Source of the DNA: Ramazzottius varieornatus
Taxonomy: Eukaryota > Tardigrada > Eutardigrada > Parachela > Ramazzottiidae
NCBI GenBank assembly: GCA_001949185.1
Contig: BDGG01000003.1
Span: forward strand, 1,693,270-1,757,269
Length of the DNA stretch: 64,000 nucleotides
Direction of reading: 5' to 3'
Below the pieces are notes generated by a model that was not told the origin of the DNA, did not search any database, and was given only the letters and a program-made list of their open reading frames with translations. Below, piece after piece: positions 1-9,158 of this stretch (position 1 is the first letter of the stretch; each line of letters starts with the position of its first letter). The position numbers and the translations under genes were made by a program.

Positions 1-117
1 TTCAAGTTTACTTGACAGTTTACAGGCGGAAGCAAGACGCGATAAAATTACAGGGTCAATCTGTTCGTCTCGTTTTTCTCTTCCTCCTTTTGTTTTTTCT
101 CTTTCTTCAGCGGCAAT

Positions 118-3100
118 ATGGCGGATAGTGGTCAAGTCGAGGCGCTTCTGCAGAACGGTACTGTGCAGATGAAGGCTGGAGGCATTTCCGGAGACTTCAA
201 GGTTCCACCGATGAAGCATGAAATCAAGGCTGTAGCGCTGCACTCCTTCGGCGGACCACGGTCAGTCAAGGTGGAGAATCGACCGGAGCCCGGCATGGAA
301 AAGGGACAAGTCCTTATTCGGGTCAAAGCTACGTAAGCGTCTGTTCTTGCTTTCGAACATCCTCACCCTTTACAAGAGCACCATATGGGACGGTGTCGGC
401 AAATGGACTGCACATGGTCGTTGTCACAAGAAGCGCACATGTCTAGTATTTCTGGCCGGAGGTGTGCGCCACTTAGTTAACGATCATGTTGGAGTCCTCC
501 GCCGACGTCCCATATGGTCGAACCTCAACGACTGTTAGTACAACTTTTGTCGCTGTTATGCAAGCGGCGGCCCTTCGGGTGCAGGTCTTAATATGCATGC
601 GATGTCGTTGTAGGGGAGTCAACTTTTTGGACTTGATGGCCCGTCAAGGAGTCTTAGATGGTGCCCCGAAGCTTCCCGCCGTGATGGGCTTTGAACTGGC
701 TGGAGATGTCGAAGCATTTGTGTCGACCGGGTCAAGCAACATCATGGACATCAAAGTATGGAAACAAGAATAACATTTCAGGCTGCTCTATTTGGATGGC
801 TGCATATGAAAACTTGCCAGATCGTTAGTCAAAGTGGCGCAGTCTTCCAGCCAACAACAATGTATACGTGCGCCACATGAGAGAACGAACTTGCACTTTT
901 CGTTTGCCGGCCTCCATTTTCTGTCTTTTTCGGCGAACGATTATTAGCAAGGAGGCAGGAACGTACAGCACCCGAAGCGTGATCTAATTCTAGATTTCTT
1001 GATTTTACAGCCAGGAGATCGGGTGATCGCTTTTACGGATTACAACGCCTGGGCGGAAGTGGTTTGCGTCTCGATCGACTACGTGTACAAAATGCCAGCC
1101 CATATGAGCTATGAAGAAGGTGCTTCCATGCTGTCTTACGTAACGGCTCATCTACTGCTCTTCCACCTTGGGGGACTGCGCAAAGGACAGTCGTTGCTGG
1201 TGCATTCGGCCGGCGGATCAGTGGTAAGATGTGTCAAGCTTCATTGACATCTAATGCCTACAGAAAGTCCTAAAGAGCTCGCCATAAAAGAGCGCATCGT
1301 TGACTCCGCCAAAAGAAGAGGCAGGCCGAAACTGCTGACAGCTCTCTTACAGTGTAGTTGGCCTTGGTCCTTTTGCTTTGCTTCGTAAGTGCGGACGGAA
1401 TGGGTAAAATATCGATCCATCCAGGGTTCGTCGCTTCTCGTTAGTGGTCCACTTTGTTATGTAGACAAGAAAAATGAGAAAGAAAACAGGAAAGGGAAGT
1501 GAAGACTGAGAGTCGTTAGAGGGGAAGTCAACGTGAGATCGGATGGAAATTTATGAATGCATGGTACGAGACTCGAGTCTCAGACTGATCCAACAAGTTT
1601 CCACCTGTAAGGCAACCCCGACGAGCCAATTACTGTACAGGCTTACTTCGTAAACCGCGGGTACACTTCCTATGCACACGTCGAGAATAGTTTTCAGATG
1701 GCGCATGTTTTCAGCTATCCAGTGTGAAAACGTGCGCCACTTAATTTAGCTCGACAAGATCGTTCTTTTCAAGTGGCGCGTTTTCAGTAAATAATGCTGA
1801 AAAGGTGCGCCTCTTGGAAAAACGTTCCTGTCAAGTATGCTTCCGGACTTGATGCATAAAACACTTCGCCACTGTTACAAATATTCACCATCGCAAATCA
1901 TAAGCTTTCTGACGGATAATTTTTCCAGGGATTAGCGGTGAGCCAGCTCGCCCGAACGGTGGGCGACGTCAAGCTGATCGGTACAGCTTCCTTGCATAAG
2001 CACGAACACATCAAGCAGGCCTTCGACCAACTTTACGACCACGGAGAAGACTATGTGCAGGAAATCAAAAAGTAAGCAGCTGTCGTAATTTCCTTAACGA
2101 CCCATTTCCGGGATACCACGGTTGGATTGCATGATCGGATGATATGCTGGCTTGGGCGTGGCCGCGTGGAATACTTTGTAAAGGCTACGGATTCACCGGT
2201 AATATGCCCTGCAGGATCGCTCCCGAAGGTTTGCACCTCGTACTGGACTGTCTTTCGGGAGACGACACTCATCGGGGAATTTCGCTGCTTCGCCCCATGG
2301 GCAAATATATCCTGTATGGATCGGCCAACATCGTGGCTGGGGAAAGCAAGAGCTTCTTTAGCTTGGCCAAATCGGTGAGAAACACATCAGCAAATTAAAC
2401 TAAATCCTTGTCACTACAAAACTCGAACAAAAAAGCCGAAAATTAGTTGCTGAAGTTCGCATTTCGAAGGTACGGTTCTCGAAAATCATACCGCCTCTAC
2501 CTGTTACTGCATGGTTTCCCCAAGCGCAGAAAAATTTACTGAAAAAGCAGTTTTTAAGTTTCGAATCGAATCGATGAATCGGCGGATAAGTACATTGTTT
2601 TTTCGTTTTAGTGGTGGCAAGTGGAAAAGATCAACCCAATGAGGCTCTGCGACGAGAACAAGCTAGTTGGCGGCCTCAACCTTCGCCACTTTCTGTTCCG
2701 TCAACGTGGTGCCAGTGAAGTGCGGGACATTATGCAACAGCTCTTCACGCTGTACGACAAGAAGAAAATCAAGCCCGCTGTGGATTCCACCTACGCCATG
2801 GCGGATGTATACGACGCCATGAAGCGCCTACACGATCGCAAGAACATCGGCAAGGTCTTGCTGTGTCCCGCACAGGTCCCTCGTCCACGTACCATCCAAC
2901 AGCAGCTAAGCGAGACCAACTCGGCTGGAGCGGGTAGTGTCAACGGTACCACGAACCCTGCTCCCAGCACGGGGAGCTCGATACTAGGCATGGTTCGTCG
3001 GGCATTCTCACAGGATCAGGGAAACGGACACGGCTCGGCTCCTAATAGTCCTCCGTACATCAAAGTGGAGACGACGACAACGACGGTTACGAACGTAGCT

Positions 3101-3139
3101 GATACCAACGTTCCTTCCGGCTCCAACGAAAATTTGTAG
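118..3139 (+). CDS. VAT1: VAT1-like quinone oxidoreductase (MDR superfamily)
   Basis: Six exons: 118-332, 614-755, 1011-1223, 1929-2071, 2215-2374, 2612-3139, giving 466 aa with every junction in phase. The product matches the synaptic vesicle membrane protein VAT-1 / zinc-free quinone oxidoreductase branch of medium-chain dehydrogenases. It has the GroES-like N-terminal domain (GVNFLDLMARQG), the PGDRV strand, the Rossmann fold (VHSAGGSVGLAVSQLA, then LIGTAS) and the family signatures PMGKYILYGSAN and KKIKPAVDS. Members bind NADPH and act at membranes and mitochondria; that role is family knowledge. After the catalytic core (ending near VLLCPAQ) comes a low-complexity tail of about 85 residues rich in Ser, Thr, Gly and Asn that most VAT1 proteins lack. 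The start ATG is the first in the transcript-like region and gives the expected N-terminus. Introns 2 and 3 carry palindromic repeat copies. Confidence 0.93.
808..916 (+). repeat. Palindromic GTGGCGCA element, copy in VAT1 intron 2
   Basis: AAGTGGCGCA and CGTGCGCCAC arms are followed by GAGAACGAAC and TTTGCCGGCCTCC. It is a member of the dispersed hairpin family described in the findings. Confidence 0.75.
1690..1835 (-). repeat. Paired palindromic GTGGCGCA elements in VAT1 intron 3
   Basis: Two hairpin units lie side by side. The junction between them (GCTCGACAAGATCGTTC) is the reverse complement of the junction in other pairs, so this pair is inverted relative to most copies. Confidence 0.75.
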
Positions 3140-4010
3140 TAGGAAAGACACATTAGATTCAATCGATAGTATGTAGATCTCTAGTCCGAACTTCATTTTC
3201 CTTATCGAACTACGGATTTCAGCTAGTATCGGGTTGTTCTGTACATGGAATCGGGTAGATTTCGTAAAAATATTAGCTTCTTGTTTTTGTATTAGGTTTT
3301 CTCGCTCTCCCTCATAGTCATCTCAAGATATCGGTGGTGCTCCGATAATCCAGCATGGGAACGTTGGATCGCCTTCGTGTTCCATGGCTGTATTCTACGG
3401 TAATTTATACGCTTGTCTTTTTCTAACATATGCTTCTCTATGTTAATCCAAACCGGTCAACCTCTATCGTCAATATCAAAGACGATTGCGGATCTGTTCT
3501 AGGAAGTCAGCTCAAAATGCATGAGCGGTTTTCTGTAGGGTTCTGTTGAAGGTTTCTCGCAACTATTCATTTCGCCATTGAATTGGTGTATAATTTGGTC
3601 GTCGTTTCGAGAATCTCAAGTTTCCCACTCACGAACAATCAAAAGCCAATTCTGAATTCTGCATAAGCAATTCTTCTGATCGAGGTGACGCTTTCTTCAG
3701 CTTGAACTTCACCACACACCGCCAGCGCTAGACAGAAAACCCGCTCTGTATGAATATGACCTACCGCGAAATTCCGGCTCCTGCACCACAAGACGCTCTT
3801 AAGCCCACGGTGTAGTTTCACGGCTCAAGCTGTGAAACATTAGACGACACCGTTTACTTCCACACAAAGACCTGTCGCGGCCTCACGCAAGTTGTTACGG
3901 TATTCAGCAAGTTCTTTTCCAGCTATAATCAAACACATATTGTGCTTCTTAAAAGACTTCGCGTTAAGTGTCATGTGACCAGTAACAGAAGAATTGCTTA
4001 CGACAGCGAG
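3140..4010. other. Intergenic spacer, VAT1 to carbonic anhydrase
   Basis: Contains the VAT1 3' untranslated region and the promoter-proximal region of the next gene. No coding signal was recognised on either strand. Confidence 0.6.
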
Positions 4011-4018
4011 TATAAAGG
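4011..4018 (+). promoter_or_regulatory. TATA box of the carbonic anhydrase gene
   Basis: TATAAAGG lies about 175 nt upstream of the chosen start codon. An ATG at 4060 opens a 4-codon upstream ORF ending at TGA 4072, which would lie in the leader if transcription starts about 30 nt after the TATA box. Confidence 0.55.
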
Positions 4019-4184
4019 AGCAATAAAGCTCGCCTAGGCCGAATTTTAATCCTTACATCATGTTGGAAGCTTGATAACTTCCAGAAATATTAAACTCGCA
4101 TCAAAAGTTGCACCAACAATCTTTATCGACGGCATCATTGGTCCTTCGCACCTGTCGATCGATTACGGAAGTAACCCCACCAAG

Positions 4185-5783
4185 ATGTTCGAGGATAGCT
4201 GGTCGCCCACTAAGAACCAAGATGGAAGCAGCCACAAGAACAGTACTAGTGTTACATTGGCTTCCTACCATCAATCTTCATCCGAAGACTCTGCCATCCA
4301 GTCAGCTTCGGACAGTGAATCTCCCCAGTACGAGCTGCATCTGAGCAAGGACTTCGCGAACCGCATGAACATGGCGCACAACCCGCGGGAAGAAGCAATC
4401 CATGGTAAACCCGCGAAACCACCCCGTGTTGATTTCAGTCTGCAATGTATCGGTTTCAGTTTTACCCTATACTGGTATGTCGAATCATCAACTCAGCTTA
4501 CCGTCAGTGTTGTCTTGTTTGCAGCTGCCCATAACCCATCGGCTGGATCTGTTCGTCAATCGCCCATTGATATCCACAAGGCCAATGCGGTTTTTGATCC
4601 TCAACTGGAACAGAACCCGTTGAGGATAAGCTATCCTACCAAACTGAAAAATTGTTGGATGGAAAATACTGGACACACATGGAAACTTAATGTCGGAGAC
4701 TCTAACCTTAGTGAGTTCCCACAAAGCTAATTTATTGGCTGAATATGGTTTTCACCATTTTTTCACATAATTGTACTTGTGAAAAAATATCTGGTGTCTT
4801 GTTATGCGTGTGCGTTGCATGACGAACGTGGATTTCAGGCATTTCCGGAGGTCCCTTGTTTGGGCGTTGCCAGCTCGCTCAGATTCATGCTCATTGGGGA
4901 GGCGCTGACTCAAAGCACGGGTCGGAGCATCTGGTCAACAGCAAAAGCTACGCCGGCGAAATCCACTTCGTCCATTGGAATACCTCCAAGTGCGAGTCCA
5001 TTGATGTCGCGCCACTTCACCCGGACGGTCTCGCTGTCATTGGAGTGTGCTTTAAGGTAACGAATCCTAAAAATGAGAAATATCGAATTTTGCGCGGCGC
5101 TCGATAAATATTCATCAAGTTTCCAACTCATACCCGCGTAGTTTCCGCCTTATATAGTTGGTCCAGACAGGGAACCGCAGTTTTTTGTGAACAGCTACAA
5201 TATGCTCGCGCCTCCTTTTCTCTACAACTGTTCACACAAGTACAGCGGTACAACGCGTTCAAGTTTTAAGGCCAGGCTTAAGTTTGTCCGCTTTGCAGAT
5301 TGGAAGAGCACATCCCGAGTTGGAAAAGCTGACCAACGCCATGAAGTACATTCAGTATAGCGGCCAGCAAGTTCGCTTGAACGACAGCAAGATTGACATG
5401 CGACAGCTCCTTCCCCACGGTAAGTCCCTCACCTCCTTTAAAAACAAAATGAACGTTTCAATACTCAGTCACGGTGATGGACAGACACCTCTCGCTACTG
5501 GACCTACGAAGGTTCCCTGACCACTCCGCCCTACAACGACTGCGTAACATGGATCGTCATGAAGAACAAGATTGAGATTTCTCAACAACAGCTGGACGCC
5601 ATGGCTTCCTTGTACCAGGATAGCCAGGACAAACTCCCAACCGGCATGTCCATGGACCAGTGTCAAAAGATTTTGAACAACTACCGCCCTGTCCAGCACC
5701 AAAGCCGCGTCACTCTTCGTGCCAGCTTCCAACTTCCGCAGCGTCACGAAGGAAAAACTCATCAAGTCAAATTTACCTCGTAA
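4185..5783 (+). CDS. Alpha-carbonic anhydrase
   Basis: Exons 4185-4404, 4525-4710, 4839-5056, 5299-5419 and 5485-5783 give 347 aa. It catalyses reversible CO2 hydration. Alpha-CA signatures are present in order: SPIDI, NTGHTW (proton-shuttle His), [20 protein letters not shown] and the YEGSLTTPP loop. All three zinc ligands are present (about H152, H154, H178), so the enzyme should be active. There is no clear signal peptide. The first about 75 residues are a Ser-rich, probably disordered extension not seen in classical cytosolic CAs. The start is the first in-frame ATG downstream of the TATA box; an additional upstream exon cannot be excluded. The first intron (4405-4524) is exactly 120 nt and open in frame, so its retention would not break the protein. 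Confidence 0.92.
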
Positions 5784-5962
5784 TGTATTGCCACCGTGAA
5801 CTTTTTCCGAGTGCCTATATTCACGTTACTTTATATCAAACGCGGAATCTTTGCCTGCCGTGTGCCTTTTCCTTGTTATTTCTGTGCGAATTCGGTTGTT
5901 CGAACAATGTCGAACGTTGGAATTCTTTGTGCTTATTGAGTTATTCAAATCTACAATTCACA

Positions 5963-5968
5963 AATAAA
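5963..5968 (+). promoter_or_regulatory. Polyadenylation signal AATAAA, carbonic anhydrase gene
   Basis: A canonical hexamer about 180 nt after the stop codon at 5783. Confidence 0.5.
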
Positions 5969-6046
5969 TTAAGAAGTAAAATTCCGATATGAAATAACCC
6001 CAAGAGTTTAGTTACTTCAACTTAAGACTGAGCTCAGGGACGACTT

Positions 6047-7086
6047 TTACACGTACAGGAATTTTGCTGCAATTCCAATGAGTATGTTGATGAGAAGCCA
6101 CGACACCGTCCGTGTTAGCGAGCCGAAGAACTTCCTGACTGATCCGACGTCCTCTTTACAAGCCACCACGTCTGGCGTGGAAGGAGTACCTGGCTTGGCA
6201 CTCTCCGAGGCGTTGGCGCTGGAGGCTGGACGACCGACCCGCGAACGAACCCACTGCGGCGGAATGGTGTCGACGAAGGTGTTGCCTGAGCCACCTGTTG
6301 CAGCTGGCCACAGTGTCATGGCGTGCTTCAGCCCAGCTAATGTTATGGAGCTTATCCCACTTCGTATGGCTCTGGCTTGGAGGCGGACGTCGTTGGTGAC
6401 TAGCCAGATGTTGGGGGAATGGTTCTGGCGAACTTGGACGCAAGTCAGCAAAACCTGCAACAAGGAAGCCATTTCGCGTACAAATCGGTGATTGATTGAC
6501 TCAGGCGATTGATTGGCAAGGCATCGCTGGCAGCTGCGCATGGTGCACCGAGTTTAACATGGTGCGCAGCCAGTGCGCCAAGCACTGCGCGCACCATGTC
6601 TCGATCTCGGAAACGCTATGCTAATATTGATTGTCTGATTAACCACCAACAGAAGAGATGAAATTTCCTCGGAATTCCCGGCCAGCTTACCATCTCGTCG
6701 TTGTCTGCTTCGTGTTTCCTTAGAACGGTCACTTCTTGATACTCGAACTTATTTTGATAAGTGACACAGGTATCGCCGTGGACTGCGATCGAGTCGAGAT
6801 ACTCTAGAACTTTCTTGGCCTGTCCCGCTGTCGTCAGCGACGGATGCCAGCAGTGAGAAACATCTTCGGAAGCGATGCCCACCAATTCCGACCGGACGAT
6901 CCAAGGAATCCGAACGTGAAGAGTAGAGGGTAGAGTTCCGAAGTTTCCGTTGACAAATTCCTCCAAGATTTCAACTATCGAGCGACGGTACTGAGCCGAT
7001 TCGCCATTGTGGTTTGGGGAAGCTAAGAAGACATTGGTGTCGAGCACGAGGTGCAACGGGTCCTTTACGCGTGGTCTCAATGACAT
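6047..7086 (-). CDS. PIN-domain protein with C-terminal membrane tail
   Basis: Two exons, 7086-6691 and 6454-6047, give 267 aa. The N-terminal half is a PIN-type ribonuclease domain: LVLDTNVFL (first metal-binding Asp), a central ADNDEM acidic cluster and LVTNDVRL (C-terminal acidic site), in the SWT1/PIN_4 style. The C-terminus ends in a hydrophobic stretch, WLLINILIGIAAKFLYV, preceded by a Ser/Pro-rich linker, which predicts a tail-anchored topology with the nuclease in the cytosol. PIN domains with these residues usually cleave single-stranded RNA; that is family inference. An acceptor-like TTTTGTTACAG lies just before the exon carrying the start, so a 5' UTR intron or further upstream exons are possible. 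A second PIN gene of similar type is at 28205-29745. Confidence 0.72.
6557..6599. repeat. Short perfect hairpin in PIN-gene intron
   Basis: ACATGGTGCGC at 6557-6567 pairs with GCGCACCATGT at 6589-6599, with a second inner stem CAGTGC/GCACTG. Confidence 0.6.
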
Positions 7087-7689
7087 ATTCGCGACGGACA
7101 CTTGACAACCTGTAACAAAATAAGTCGAAGGCACCTGCTAGTGAAGATGAGAGGTCAGAGCGAGCAACCGCGAGGGTTGCTTCTTCAGATTTCTTCCAGA
7201 AAGAATCTCGAAAAGGTCTGAAAGGCCGTGCAATCCTTGCCGATCCTTACGAGTAATGATCGACTGATGCTCGTAGTTATTGGGCAAGTCGCTTGATTAG
7301 TTTATTGTATTATCGCCTGTTTCTTTCTTCAGATCTGCGAACACTAGCTTGCGGCATCATATCAGCAGGCCTTGGGATAACCCTCTGAAGCCTCGAACGA
7401 CCCTCCACAAAATTCCCTCGGAATGGGATCTTCAATCTGACACTCGTGGTCTGGAGCGGTCTTCATCTTGGCCTCGTCGAAGAACCGTCTTGCATCATTA
7501 AATATTTATTCACACCATTCAGGGTGTCCAATATCGAACGTGGATGTATAGTGACTTCCTTGTCACAGTACCTGTCTCTGACGCAGTACCACTTTGTCGA
7601 ATGGCAGAAGGTTTCCGTCTCGATCAACATGGTTGTACTAGAACGTGACAAGGAAGTCCGAAACCTGCGACCCAGCTTTACTGTCGACG

Positions 7690-8200
7690 AAAGACCTGCT
7701 CAGTTTCGCATGCCAAATAGCCAGCGGTATGGATTACTTGGCTTCGCGGCCCCTTGTACACTGAAATCTTGCAGCGCGGAACATCATAGTGGATAAGGGG
7801 AAGATTGTTAAGATATCCGATTTCGGTAGGGCTCGGCACAAAGGGGAGTACGTATTGCAGGACGAAGCCTTTGGGCTGACTATCCAATGGATGTCGCCCA
7901 CCGCAGTCCTCAGCTCGACATTCAACGATAGCAGCGATGTTTTGTCTTACGGGGTCTTGTCATGGAAGATGTTCACGCTAGACAAAGTACGTTACGAACA
8001 GCGGAAGATCGGTGGTAACGTCGCAGAAAGGACTGCGGCTGCCGAAACTTGAGCTTTGTCCCACCCATATGCGAGTCCCGACGATCTCATCCAAGTTTCT
8101 TCGAGATGCACCCTCTTTCAATTCGACAAAAATTGTATTATCCTACGTTTTCAGGTATCAACAGATGAGGAACTGCTGGATTTTTGAGTACGGTACGAGC
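7690..8200 (+). pseudogene. Receptor tyrosine kinase fragment, dead
   Basis: Kinase-like peptides are plain but broken. DLLSFACQIASGMDYLASR and then the catalytic-loop region appear, but the Arg of the expected HRNLAARN motif is a stop (TGA at 7762-7764). The frame resumes with ARNIIVDKG, KISDFGRAR and IQWMSPTAV. Near 7990-8012 it shifts so that RLPKLELCPTHM is read in another frame, and MRNCWIFEYGTS follows a plausible 3' splice site. The order matches the C-lobe of FGFR/VEGFR-type kinases. Intron remnants argue for duplication rather than retrocopying. The catalytic HRD is lost and WMSPTA replaces the usual WMAPEA, so no kinase activity is expected. I see no N-lobe. Confidence 0.75.
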
Positions 8201-8549
8201 TAGAGGACATAATTCGGCCGTACCTGTTTTTGGGACATAGTTCTGACGGCGTAAACAGAGTGACTATTATCGTCAACGCTTGATTGATTTCTCATCGTAC
8301 GCCTGTAGATACAAATTTTGGCTCTTTAACATTAGGTGAACCTCTCTTCCTCCCAAGAGCAGTTTTTTCGATCCTCAACTTCTCTTCATCTTACAACCTA
8401 TCCAGAACTCAAGGACATAAATTTTTCCACTCAGTTCTCTTTGCTTCAGTATTGCTCTGCTCAATGATTCGTATTTCCACTGTGCTTTTTGCCGTTCCTA
8501 TTGCATTGTGATTTTAATGATATTCTATTTTTACTTGAGAAGAGGGTAA
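8201..8549. other. Spacer between dead kinase and LTR
   Basis: AT-rich sequence with short ORFs only; nothing recognised. Confidence 0.5.
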
Positions 8550-8869
8550 TGTCACGGGTACGTAACGATGCATCACTTTGACCGCCATCGTTACGTATCC
8601 GCGCAGGGTTTCCCAAGCATAGCTGCACGTCCGCAGCGCGCTTGAGTCACCCTCGAACGAAACCAGGTCGATCTCACGAACCTGAGTCATACTGATACCC
8701 AGAGGTCGCTATATAAGCGAGGCTCTGGGCTCCTTTGTGGCGTCTCCCCTAGTTAGTCTTGCTACTTCCTGGTTTGTGTCGGAACTCCACATTAAAACCC
8801 TGGACGGTCTATTGATTGTTTAATTCAACTTATGGTTTCTGAGGTACTCCACCTGTGCGCCACGTGACA
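8550..8869 (+). mobile_element. Probable solo LTR
   Basis: A 320-bp block bounded by a perfect 7-bp inverted repeat of the retroviral/LTR type (TGTCACG...CGTGACA). Inside is a promoter-like CTATATAAGCG near 8709, placed as in an LTR U3. No second LTR or gag/pol reading frame is nearby, so it would be a solo LTR from recombination. Flanking bases (GGTAA and GTACC) are not a clean target-site duplication, which leaves doubt. An AATAAA follows at about 8926. Confidence 0.5.
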
Positions 8870-9158
8870 GTACCGTACTGTCGTGTACGTTACTTTTATT
8901 GTTTTTCCATTTTGCTGACGTCTCGAATAAAGTCTCACCAGCTCAACCAACTTCACAATCACGAACAGTGACGGAAAAAAGGGTACCGTCAACTTGACGG
9001 CGTCAAGTCAGAAAACCATACAAACTGGAACATCACAAACTCACCGGAAAACCGTGGAAAACATTTCCTCTGAACTGAAAATATAGGAATAGCGTACATA
9101 TAACTGCCTCTGGTTTATGAAGAGCTTAGAACTGGAAACGCAGGTAGAAGTTATGAGA

